A stretch of 5,938 nt of DNA from Sulfurovum sp. (GTDB lineage Bacteria > Campylobacterota > Campylobacteria > Campylobacterales > Sulfurovaceae), in the NCBI GenBank assembly GCA_027046415.1, contig JALTYW010000029.1:1-5938 (forward strand), written 5' to 3'. The translations under genes were made by a program, and so were the position numbers. Numbering within the stretch: position 1 is the first letter of the stretch; every line of letters begins with the position of its first letter. The notes under the pieces were generated by a model. The model had not been told where the DNA came from, ran no database searches, and saw only the letters and a list, made by a program, of their open reading frames with translations. This document shows positions 1 to 5,702 of the stretch, piece by piece.

Positions 1-1
1 G

Positions 2-160
2 CTTCAGGCAAAACTCATGGAGAGCCACATGAACCAAAAGTTCTGCCAAAAACATCTCTTTTGGGTAGAAGAAGAGGGTAACACTTTCAAAATCAATGTC
101 GAAGAGAAACCAAGAGAAGAAAACAGCGGTGGATGCTGTGGCGGTGGACATTGCTCATAA
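2..160 (+). CDS. 3' end of an unrecognised protein with a Cys/Gly/His-rich tail (partial)
   Basis: An open frame runs from the window edge to a TAA at 158-160, giving the last 52 residues of a protein whose start lies outside the window. The in-frame ATGs at 17 and 29 have no Shine-Dalgarno sequence, so neither looks like the true start. The visible part has a charged, Glu/Lys-rich stretch (fragment residues 23-41) and ends in CCGGGHCS, with another Cys and His at fragment residues 15 and 18. Such a tail often binds a metal ion (compare the tails of SlyD-type metallochaperones), but the rest does not look like an FKBP fold and I do not recognise the family. It converges on yajQ. The heptamer array begins directly after its stop codon. 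Coding is likely because the frame stays open to a sensible terminus; the function is unknown. Confidence 0.6.
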   Translation, partial: LQAKLMESHMNQKFCQKHLFWVEEEGNTFKINVEEKPREENSGGCCGGGHCS

Positions 161-195
161 CTAAGGGCTAAGGGCTAAGGGCTAAGGGCTAAGGG
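161..195. repeat. Tandem heptamer array, five perfect CTAAGGG copies
   Basis: Units at 161-167, 168-174, 175-181, 182-188 and 189-195 are identical, and a decayed sixth copy (CCAAGCA) follows. The array starts at the first base after the stop codon of the left-hand gene, so it would lie in that gene's 3' untranslated RNA. It places five GGG runs at a regular spacing with 4-nt CTAA loops on the plus strand, which fits the classic pattern for an intramolecular G-quadruplex. Because 7 is not a multiple of 3, TAA on the plus strand and TAG on the minus strand fall in all three frames, so the array stops translation in all six frames. Copy number is likely to vary by slippage, which is inference. 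Confidence 0.95.
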
Positions 196-198
196 CCA

Positions 199-219
199 AG
201 CATAATATTTTCTTATGCT
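199..219. terminator. AT-rich hairpin between convergent genes, possible weak bidirectional terminator
   Basis: AGCATAA (199-205) and TTATGCT (213-219) form a perfect 7-bp stem around a 7-nt loop. It sits between the stop codon of the left-hand gene and that of yajQ, where a shared terminator would be expected. No T run follows on either strand and the stem is AT-rich, so it is a poor match to an intrinsic terminator. Confidence 0.3.
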
Positions 220-222
220 GTA

Positions 223-236
223 TTAAACCTTAAACC
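223..236. repeat. Two tandem copies of TTAAACC overlapping the yajQ stop codon
   Basis: TTAAACC at 223-229 is repeated exactly at 230-236. The last base of the second copy is the third base of the yajQ stop codon (minus strand, 236-238). Read on the minus strand the unit is GGTTTAA, which matches the rotated plus-strand unit of the neighbouring array (GGGCTAA) at five of seven positions. The two arrays therefore face each other across the 199-219 hairpin. Confidence 0.7.
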
Positions 237-736
237 TATTTAAAATTCCCAAACGTCAACGGTGCTTTAAGTTCATCCATCTTTCTTACCAGTGCTATCA
301 CCGCCTGAAGATCATCGATTTTCTTGCCACTGACACGGATCTCATCGCCCTGTATCGCAGGGGTGACTTTCAGCTTGGCATCTTTGATCGCTTTGACGAT
401 CTTCTTGGCTTCATCTTTTTCAATACTGTCAACAATGCGGTAGACTACCTTCACATTCCCGCCGCTAATCCCTTCTGTTTTTACTTCATCAAGTGATTTG
501 GGTGAGAGTCCGCGTTTGATCATTTTGGAGATGACAATATCTTTGAGTGCATCGATTTTGCTGTCGCTTGAACTTGAAAGATTCAATACCTTGGCTTTCT
601 CATTCAAGTCAATATCAGTCATGATCCCCTTAAAGTCAAAACGCGTTGAAACCTCTTTTTTAGCCTGCTCAATGGCATTTTTCATCTCCATCATATCAAG
701 CTTTGCCGAGATATCAAAGTAGTGATCTTTTGCCAT
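236..736 (-). CDS. yajQ: YajQ family nucleotide-binding protein
   Basis: The product is 166 residues, the normal size for the YajQ/UPF0234 family. The N-terminal KDHYFDISAKLDM strand-helix start, the hallmark STRFDFKG (residues 30-37), KMIKRGLSPKSL (71-82), and the C-terminal KLKVTPAIQGDEIRVSGK (121-138) followed by DDLQAVIALVR all line up with E. coli YajQ from memory. The fold is two similar ferredoxin-like domains. Family members bind nucleotides, and a Xanthomonas homologue was reported to bind cyclic di-GMP and affect transcription; whether this one does cannot be seen. The start is firm: ATG at 736 lies 5 nt after a perfect AAGGAGG. It is the last gene of the minus-strand operon, 10 nt after hom, and no promoter of its own is evident. 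Confidence 0.95.
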   Translation of the reverse strand: MAKDHYFDISAKLDMMEMKNAIEQAKKEVSTRFDFKGIMTDIDLNEKAKVLNLSSSSDSKIDALKDIVISKMIKRGLSPKSLDEVKTEGISGGNVKVVYRIVDSIEKDEAKKIVKAIKDAKLKVTPAIQGDEIRVSGKKIDDLQAVIALVRKMDELKAPLTFGNFK

Positions 737-741
737 CGAAG

Positions 742-748
742 CCTCCTT
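742..748 (-). promoter_or_regulatory. Strong Shine-Dalgarno of yajQ fused to the hom stop codon
   Basis: Minus-strand AAGGAGG lies 5 nt before the yajQ ATG. Its two leading A's are the last two bases of the hom TAA stop (747-749), giving TAAGGAGG. This is the strongest ribosome binding site in the window and allows a ribosome ending hom to restart on yajQ. Confidence 0.9.
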
Positions 749-2009
749 ATTTCTCTATGCGCATCATCGCTACATTACCATGCACAACATCAAGCATTTT
801 GAGTGCGGTAATAGCATCATGCATCTTGGACTCTTGCGTTTTGTGTGTGGTAAATAGTAGCTTCGCAATATGCGCATCACTGGTTGGTTTTTGCAGCATC
901 GACTCTATGGAGATACCAAACTCTCCCAGTGTTGAGGTAATGGCAGCAAGCACACCGCTTTTGTCATCAACCTCGATACGTATATAGTACTGTGTTACGA
1001 TCTGCTCTTTTGGAAGGAGTTTCAAGCCGCTCTCCAGTCCTTTTTTATACCCAAGCATCGGCCCTTGGTTCCCACGGACAATATCGACAATATCGGCAAT
1101 CACAGCCGAAGCAGTCGCATCACCGCCCGCACCTGGACCATAATACATCGTCTCACCCACACGGTCACCGACCACTGTAACGGCATTCATCACACCGTCT
1201 ACTTTGGCGATCATGCTCTCACTTGGGATCATCGTTGCATGCACTCGAAGCTCCACACCCTCGCCCACCTTTTTGGCAATGCCAAGCAGCTTGATCTCAT
1301 AGCCAAACTCTTTGGCAAAAGCCACATCCGTTTGTGTAATGTTTTCAATCCCCTCGATGAGAATATCCTCAGGTTTTGCATCGATACCATACGCGATTGA
1401 TGCCAAAATAAGCAGTTTGTGCGCAGCATCAAATCCGCCCACATCAAAAGTAGGATCTGCTTCAGCATACCCAAGTTCCTGTGCCTCTCTTAGGATCTCG
1501 TCATACTGTGCACCCTCGTTGATCATCTTGGTAAGCATATAGTTACAGGTACCATTCATGATCCCCTGAATACTCTCAATATGATTGGCAGCCAATCCGG
1601 TACGCAGTGCGCCAATGACAGGAATACCCCCGGCAGTACTTGCTTCATACATCAAAGGGATATTCCCTGCAATCTCTTGGAGTTCATAACGGTGATAGGC
1701 AAGCAGCGCTTTGTTCGCTGTTACTACTGCTTTGCCATTCTCTAAAGCACGTTTGACCAATGCATAGGGCTCTTCCACCCCGCCCATGAGTTCAACGACA
1801 ATATCGATCTCCGGATCATCTACCACACTGTAAGGATCATCACTAATCGCAATCTGCACATCACGCTTTTTGTTCATGTTGCGAACAACACCGCTTTTGG
1901 CAACGATCTTCTTACCTGCACGTGCTTCGATGATGTCTGCATTGGCTTCGAGTATTTTTGCAACACTTTCACCTACCGTACCGACCCCCAGTATCCCTAT
2001 CTTAACCAT
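747..2009 (-). CDS. hom: Homoserine dehydrogenase with C-terminal ACT domain
   Basis: It reduces aspartate-4-semialdehyde to homoserine with NAD(P)H, the branch point toward threonine and methionine. From the ATG at 2009 the protein has 420 residues, usual for monofunctional bacterial enzymes. The Rossmann nucleotide-binding loop is G8-V-G-T-V-G13. TANKALL (residues 97-103) carries the conserved Asn-Lys. The catalytic domain has STAGGIPVI (124-132), GIMNGTCNYML (149-159) and DVGGFDAAHK (189-198), whose D194 and K198 match the catalytic Asp/Lys pair known from the yeast enzyme. An ACT regulatory domain (roughly 345-420, YYIRIEVDDKSGVLAAI) suggests feedback inhibition, typically by threonine. 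A TTG at 2027 would add six residues, but the ATG follows AGAGGAA by 7 nt and gives the usual MVKIGILG start. It overlaps the 3' end of the aminotransferase gene by 8 nt, so translation is probably coupled. Confidence 0.97.
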   Translation of the reverse strand: MVKIGILGVGTVGESVAKILEANADIIEARAGKKIVAKSGVVRNMNKKRDVQIAISDDPYSVVDDPEIDIVVELMGGVEEPYALVKRALENGKAVVTANKALLAYHRYELQEIAGNIPLMYEASTAGGIPVIGALRTGLAANHIESIQGIMNGTCNYMLTKMINEGAQYDEILREAQELGYAEADPTFDVGGFDAAHKLLILASIAYGIDAKPEDILIEGIENITQTDVAFAKEFGYEIKLLGIAKKVGEGVELRVHATMIPSESMIAKVDGVMNAVTVVGDRVGETMYYGPGAGGDATASAVIADIVDIVRGNQGPMLGYKKGLESGLKLLPKEQIVTQYYIRIEVDDKSGVLAAITSTLGEFGISIESMLQKPTSDAHIAKLLFTTHKTQESKMHDAITALKMLDVVHGNVAMMRIEK

Positions 2010-3240
2010 GTTTGTGTTCCTCTTCAAGGGTTTTCAAAAAACGTTTAATGTTACGTGCCGCCTGACGGATACGCTTCTCATTCTCGATCAGCGCGATACG
2101 TACATATTTGTCACCGTAAATCCCAAACCCGATACCGGGACTCACAGCCACACCCGCTTCCTGCAAAAGTCGTTTGGAGAACTCCATGGAACCCATCTCC
2201 ATATCGAGTGCAATCTGTGGCAGTTTTGCCCAAATAAACATACTCGCATTTGGTTTTTTAAGCGCCCATCCTGCATTGCTAAAAGACTCTATCATTACAT
2301 CACGTCTCTTTTTGTAACGGGGAATAATCTCCTTGTCCGGTACATATCCATGCTCATCAAGTGCTACAGTAGCAGCTACCTGAATCGGGGTGAACATACC
2401 ATAGTCCAGCCATGACTTGATCGCCTGAAGCGCACCGATAAGCTTTTTGTTCCCTACTACAAACCCGACACGCCATCCTGCCATATTGTAGGATTTTGAA
2501 AGCGTATAGGACTCAACTGCCACATCTTTGGCACCTTCAACCTGCATGATCGATGGTGTTTTATATCCGTCAAATGTGATGTCAGCATACGCAATATCAG
2601 AAATGATATAGAAACGTTTCTCTTTTGCCAGTGCTACCAGACGCTCATAGAACTCCGGCGTTACGGTTGCCGTACTTGGGTTGTGAGGGAAGTTGACTAC
2701 TAAGAATTTTGGCTTTGGAATCGAGTTTTCCAACGCCTCATTCACATCAGAAAGGAACTTGTCCTCATCCACTTCAAAGGTATCCTCGTCAAAGGTCACT
2801 TCCATCTTCTCAACATTTGCTCCAGCCAATACAAATGCCTGTGAGTGGATCGGATAGGTCGGGTCCGGCACAATTGCAACATCACCCGGATTGGTGATCG
2901 CCTGAACAAGGTGTACATATCCCTCTTTACTTCCCATTGTCGCTACCACTTCTGTGTCAGGGTCAAGATCTGCACCATACTTTCGTTTATACCAGTTGCT
3001 CATAGCAAGACGCAGCTTATAGATCCCCTTGCTTGCACTATAGCCATGCGTCTTCGGCTTTTTTGCAGTTTCACACAGTTTGTCAATAATGGGTTTTGGT
3101 GTTGCAGCATCCGGATTACCCATTGAGAAATCAATAATATCGGCGCCTTCGCGGCGCATCTGCATCTTGATTTCATTGATCTCTGCAAAAATATATTTTG
3201 GTAAACGGTTTATCTTCTCGAACTGAATTTCATCAAACAT
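2002..3240 (-). CDS. alaC: PLP-dependent class I/II aminotransferase, AlaC-like
   Basis: This 412-residue fold-type I aminotransferase resembles E. coli AlaC (YfdZ, glutamate-pyruvate aminotransferase) along its length, as recalled: INRLPKYIFAEI (10-21), ADIIDFSMGNPDAATP (33-48), THGYSASKGI (64-73), PDPTYPIHS (125-133), APSIMQV-like TPSIMQV (228-234) and VSPGIGFG (366-373). The PLP-binding lysine is K249 in TLSKSYNMAGWRVGF. N187 (HNPS), D215 and Y218 would contact the cofactor and R381 (VRIALIEN) the substrate carboxylate. Homologues in this phylum are often labelled aspartate or LL-diaminopimelate aminotransferase, and adjacency to hom would suit an aspartate-family role, so the substrate is less certain than the family. 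ATG at 3240 follows a GA-rich weak ribosome binding site, 23 nt after the stop of the upstream membrane-protein gene. Confidence 0.9.
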   Translation of the reverse strand: MFDEIQFEKINRLPKYIFAEINEIKMQMRREGADIIDFSMGNPDAATPKPIIDKLCETAKKPKTHGYSASKGIYKLRLAMSNWYKRKYGADLDPDTEVVATMGSKEGYVHLVQAITNPGDVAIVPDPTYPIHSQAFVLAGANVEKMEVTFDEDTFEVDEDKFLSDVNEALENSIPKPKFLVVNFPHNPSTATVTPEFYERLVALAKEKRFYIISDIAYADITFDGYKTPSIMQVEGAKDVAVESYTLSKSYNMAGWRVGFVVGNKKLIGALQAIKSWLDYGMFTPIQVAATVALDEHGYVPDKEIIPRYKKRRDVMIESFSNAGWALKKPNASMFIWAKLPQIALDMEMGSMEFSKRLLQEAGVAVSPGIGFGIYGDKYVRIALIENEKRIRQAARNIKRFLKTLEEEHKHG

Positions 3241-3263
3241 AGTTTCTCACTTTTCCCATAGGA

Positions 3264-3788
3264 TTAATTGGAACGGTTATCTTCAATCGTTTCTGCTGTA
3301 TTACTACTAAGAGTATCATCATTGTTTTTTGTCTCTTCTGCAATTGCATGCTCTATGCTCAACTGCGGATCATGATCAACAGCGCTTTTAATACTTTCGG
3401 TTATTTTCTCATTTTGGAAAGGTATGATATTTTTGAATTTTTTCCGATCAAACTGCGTAATAAAATACCATGATGCAGCTCCCAACAATAATAGAACGAC
3501 CAAAATCAAAAATTTCGATTTTCCTCTTTTGCGCTCTGCAATCGGCGCATCCAACACAATACCATTTTCATCGTGGTGTTCGGAATAATATGCTTTTGCC
3601 TGATCACGGAGTGGTTTCAAATCCGCATGATATTCCCGTTCGATGATCGAAATAAAGCCCATTGCTTTCACTTTTTTCAGAACATCGAACTCTCCTGCGA
3701 AAAGTGCTTCAAGGTTCTCTTCGGAAATATTTGTTTTTTGAGAAATTGACCGTATTGTATTCTCTTCCAGTATCTCATTTAACTGCAT
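3264..3788 (-). CDS. Single-pass membrane protein with RodZ-like N-terminal region, function unknown
   Basis: A 174-residue protein with three parts. Residues 1-70 are helical and include SISQKTNISEENLEALFAGE, which reads like the helix-turn-helix found at the N terminus of RodZ-type proteins, followed by MGFISIIEREYHADL. A basic stretch (ERKRGKSK, 85-92) precedes one hydrophobic segment (about 93-111), which by the positive-inside rule puts the N terminus in the cytoplasm. The remainder (112-174) is hydrophilic, Asp/Glu/Asn-rich and probably disordered in the periplasm. RodZ links MreB to the envelope, but RodZ is longer and this assignment rests on a faint pattern. Its start overlaps the 3' end of rlmB by 14 nt, with AGGATGAG just before the ATG, so it is translationally coupled. 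C. jejuni, as I recall, has a membrane-protein gene at the same place. Confidence 0.78.
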   Translation of the reverse strand: MQLNEILEENTIRSISQKTNISEENLEALFAGEFDVLKKVKAMGFISIIEREYHADLKPLRDQAKAYYSEHHDENGIVLDAPIAERKRGKSKFLILVVLLLLGAASWYFITQFDRKKFKNIIPFQNEKITESIKSAVDHDPQLSIEHAIAEETKNNDDTLSSNTAETIEDNRSN

Positions 3789-4461
3789 AACTCATCCTAT
3801 GTATTAAAATCGCTGCTGCTGCACTGACATTCAGTGAATCGAATGCATGTTTCATCTCTATCGACACAAGTCCGTCGAGTTTGCCTCTTACCCTTTTGGA
3901 TATCCCTTTGTCTTCACTTCCCATAACCAAAACTCTTTTGGAGGAAAAAACAACGTCCTGTATTGGCTCTCCTTCCATCGCTGCCCCATATATGGAAAAT
4001 CCTATCTGTTTCAGTTCATTAAGAAGATCCAACACGTTATGAGTAAGCAAAAAAGGCATATCGAGCATTGCTCCGGAACTTGTACGTACAATCGCAGAGA
4101 AGTTCAACTGGCGAACACCGGAAGCAACTACGGCATCTGCTCCCAAAGCGTATGCACTTCTTACAATAGCTCCAATGTTCCCTACATCTGTAAGCCCATC
4201 AAGGATAACAATAAAGTCACCCTTCTTAATCATGTCAGGATCAGGATCATCTATCTCAGAGACCTCAAGCAGAATACCCTGATGGTTTCCGCCCTTGCTC
4301 ATAGACTGTGCCCACTTCTCTTCCAGGAACTTGATCTTGTCATGGTACTGGTGGAACAAGTGCTGCGGCAGTACCCCTTTTTTTGCGACATATACTGTTT
4401 CAATAACTTCTGGGTGTCGTTCCAAGGCATACAGACATACCTGTTTTCCGTAAATAATCAT
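3775..4461 (-). CDS. rlmB: SPOUT-family 23S rRNA 2'-O-ribose methyltransferase, RlmB/TrmH type
   Basis: This 228-residue SpoU-class enzyme probably methylates the 2'-OH of G2251 (E. coli numbering) in the 23S rRNA P loop using S-adenosylmethionine. The N-terminal substrate-binding part begins IIYGKQ, like the MIYG start of RlmB, and ends with the linker signature GGNHQGILLEV (57-67), matching GAVHQGI in E. coli. Motif 1 is DGLTDVGNIGAIVRSA (88-103) with N95 and catalytic R101, motif 2 is VLVMGSEDKGIS (177-188), and motif 3 is DSLNVSAAAAILIH (208-221), which builds the trefoil knot and cofactor pocket. Two family positions differ: V93 stands where Pro is common, and H205 where motif 3 usually has Gly. 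No good Shine-Dalgarno precedes the ATG. It starts 28 nt after rsmI. A TrmH-like target in tRNA cannot be excluded. Confidence 0.92.
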   Translation of the reverse strand: MIIYGKQVCLYALERHPEVIETVYVAKKGVLPQHLFHQYHDKIKFLEEKWAQSMSKGGNHQGILLEVSEIDDPDPDMIKKGDFIVILDGLTDVGNIGAIVRSAYALGADAVVASGVRQLNFSAIVRTSSGAMLDMPFLLTHNVLDLLNELKQIGFSIYGAAMEGEPIQDVVFSSKRVLVMGSEDKGISKRVRGKLDGLVSIEMKHAFDSLNVSAAAAILIHRMSYAVK

Positions 4462-4489
4462 AAGAGATTTTATCCAATTTTTACTTGAA

Positions 4490-5317
4490 CTAGCGTTTTC
4501 CCTTGTTCCCCACCAGCTCCTGATACCACTCTTTCACACTCCGATCACTGAGTTCTGCCAAAAGTTTTGCCTTAACTTTTGGCGGCAGATCCATTTGGTA
4601 TATTTGAGACAGAGAAAGTGAACCTTCAGTACTTTTCCCCGCTGATTTTATGATGACAACCCACTCACCGCGAATTGTTGACGCCTTTAACATTTCCAAA
4701 AGTTCCGAAGCCAACCCCCGATAGTAGTGCTGGTACTGTTTACTAATCTCCTTTGCCAAAAAAAGCTCTCGGCTACTGTCTATTGCAGCAATCTCTTCTA
4801 AGAGCTTCTCAAGTCTGTGAGGTGCCTCATAGAGTACAGTATTATATCTGTTCTCCATAGCTTCATGCAATGCTGTCTGTCTCTCTTTTCCTTTGTGAGG
4901 TAAAAATGCATAAAAGAGAAATTTACCCTCCTTAAAACCGGAAGCGGCATAGGCAGTCGTCACAGCAGAGGCACCGGGAAGTACATCATAGGGTATACCC
5001 TCCTTTTGACAGTAGGCTACAAGCAGCTGCCCCGGATCGGAAATAACTGGCATTCCCGCATCACTGACATACACAATCTTTTTTGTACGGATATCCTCTG
5101 CATACTGCTCCAGTCGAGCATGACCATTATGTTCGTTAAATGAAACAAATAATGCATCCGGATACTCCATATCAAAACGTTCATGTAAAAGTTTTAAAAG
5201 GTGTTTTGTATGTCGTGTATCTTCGCAGAAAAAAAGTTCAGCCTCTTCAAAAAGTCGAAGCGCCCGAATTGTAATATCTTGTGGGTTACCAATAGGTGTG
5301 GGGATGAAGGTAAGCAT
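4490..5317 (-). CDS. rsmI: 16S rRNA (cytidine1402-2'-O)-methyltransferase
   Basis: RsmI adds a 2'-O-methyl group to C1402 in the decoding centre of the 30S subunit; RsmH methylates N4 of the same base. The 275 residues match the family length. Hallmarks of this tetrapyrrole-methylase-like fold are PTPIGNPQDITIRAL (6-20), CEDTRHTKHLLKLL (31-44), VSDAGMPVISDPGQLLV (84-100), LPGASAVTTAYAASG (113-127) and YEAPHRLEKLLEEI (163-176). The C terminus (PPKVKAKLLAELSDRSVKEWY) is the usual helical tail. The ATG is preceded only by a weak AGG. A GC-rich hairpin plus T-rich tract sits between it and rpmE, so its transcription probably depends on read-through from the ribosomal protein gene, a sensible way to keep a modification enzyme low relative to its substrate. 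Confidence 0.97.
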   Translation of the reverse strand: MLTFIPTPIGNPQDITIRALRLFEEAELFFCEDTRHTKHLLKLLHERFDMEYPDALFVSFNEHNGHARLEQYAEDIRTKKIVYVSDAGMPVISDPGQLLVAYCQKEGIPYDVLPGASAVTTAYAASGFKEGKFLFYAFLPHKGKERQTALHEAMENRYNTVLYEAPHRLEKLLEEIAAIDSSRELFLAKEISKQYQHYYRGLASELLEMLKASTIRGEWVVIIKSAGKSTEGSLSLSQIYQMDLPPKVKAKLLAELSDRSVKEWYQELVGNKGKR

Positions 5318-5327
5318 GGTTGCCTAA

Positions 5328-5359
5328 AAAAGAGAATAAGTCCCCGAGTAAGTCGGGGA
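5328..5359 (-). terminator. Intrinsic terminator or attenuator after rpmE
   Basis: On the minus strand TCCCCGA (from + 5359-5353) and TCGGGGA (+ 5347-5341) form a 7-bp GC-rich stem around a 5-nt CTTAC loop, starting 5 nt after the rpmE stop. A T-rich run follows (CTTATTCTC then six T's), although the solid T run begins about 10 nt after the stem. Because rsmI follows within 50 nt with no clear promoter of its own, partial termination with read-through is the likely role. On the plus strand no T run follows, so it acts in one direction only. Confidence 0.6.
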
Positions 5360-5364
5360 AAAGA

Positions 5365-5565
5365 TTAGCTGAGTTTGTATTTATTTTTAAACTTCTCAAC
5401 TCTACCTGCAGCATCAACGATCTTTTCAGAACCTGTAAAGAACGGGTGACACTCATTACAAATATCTATTGAAAGCTCTGGCTTGTTTGATCTTACTTCA
5501 AACTCATTACCACAAGCACATTTTACTTTACATTCCATATATTCAGGATGAATACCTTTTCTCAT
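5365..5565 (-). CDS. rpmE: Ribosomal protein bL31, zinc-binding (C+) type
   Basis: The 66-residue product matches bL31 of the large subunit, which helps bridge the two subunits. MRKGIHPEY at the start, [11 protein letters not shown] (16-26), and [12 protein letters not shown] (34-45) are characteristic, and GRVEKF (54-59) closes the family pattern. Cysteines C16, C18, C36 and C39 are the four zinc ligands of the C+ form, so this is not the zinc-independent paralogue made under zinc starvation. I chose the ATG at 5565 over a TTG at 5601 because it gives the family N terminus and is preceded by AAAGG about 7 nt upstream. It is the first gene of the operon, downstream of a TATAAT element and a structured leader. 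Confidence 0.97.
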   Translation of the reverse strand: MRKGIHPEYMECKVKCACGNEFEVRSNKPELSIDICNECHPFFTGSEKIVDAAGRVEKFKNKYKLS

Positions 5566-5690
5566 TGTGAGACCTTTTATAGTTATTTTGTTGACAGGCA
5601 ACTAACCTGTTCTGATCCGGACATCATGTTGGATCCTTCCATATCTTACGATAGGGTCGTTGCAACAGTCTTGGCTGAGACAACTTTTAG
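5566..5690 (-). promoter_or_regulatory. Structured 5' leader of rpmE, candidate L31 autoregulatory RNA
   Basis: If transcription begins about 7 nt after the TATAAT element, rpmE has a leader near 125 nt. It can form four successive hairpins (plus coordinates): GTCT/AGAC at 5668-5671/5678-5681; TATC/GATA at 5642-5645/5650-5653, closed by a GUAA tetraloop on the RNA strand and extended by a CC/GG pair past a one-base bulge; GATCC/GGATC at 5614-5618/5631-5635 with an inner ACA/TGT; and ACAGG/CCTGT at 5594-5598/5606-5610. The last competes with an alternative GTTG/CAAC pairing. L31 leaders that bind their own product are known in other bacterial groups; that this is one is inference. No protein gene fits here. 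Confidence 0.45.
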
Positions 5691-5696
5691 GGCGAT

Positions 5697-5702
5697 ATTA
5701 TA
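5697..5702 (-). promoter_or_regulatory. Probable -10 element of the rpmE operon promoter
   Basis: The minus strand reads GATATAATATCG, containing a perfect TATAAT. Upstream is a long AT-rich stretch (about 5703-5730, with TTTAAA motifs) and no TTGACA, which fits sigma-70 promoters of Campylobacterota, where a -35 box is often absent and periodic AT-rich DNA takes its place. It is the only good promoter seen upstream of the seven-gene minus-strand cluster. Confidence 0.6.

Noticed and set aside
161..195. CRISPR or phage attachment repeat
   Set aside because: Units are 7 nt with no spacers, no cas genes or integrase are nearby, and no tRNA gene adjoins.
747..2027. Upstream TTG start for hom
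   Set aside because: The extra MKRNTN is not typical of the family; ATG at 2009 has a well-placed AGAGGAA and gives the standard MVKIGILG start.
1870..2415. Plus-strand open frame spanning the hom/aminotransferase junction
   Set aside because: It crosses two well-supported genes on the other strand, resembles no known protein, and has no initiation signal.
3847..4488. Long plus-strand open frame antisense to rlmB
   Set aside because: It mirrors the rlmB coding frame, has no ribosome binding site, and its composition (many Cys, Tyr, His, Asn) is unlike a normal protein; rlmB has clear family motifs.
5591..5596. Perfect TTGACA on the plus strand
   Set aside because: No -10-like sequence lies 16-18 nt downstream (GATCCG at 5614), and the bases are explained as part of the rpmE leader.
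5365..5601. Longer rpmE from a TTG at 5601
   Set aside because: L31 proteins begin at MRKGIHPEY; the 12 extra residues come from the leader region that forms hairpins.
5594..5684. Possible signal recognition particle (4.5S) RNA on the minus strand, from scattered GGAAGG and CCGGA
   Set aside because: The conserved apical order GUCCGGAAGGAAGCAGCC is absent and no single long rod-like helix forms.
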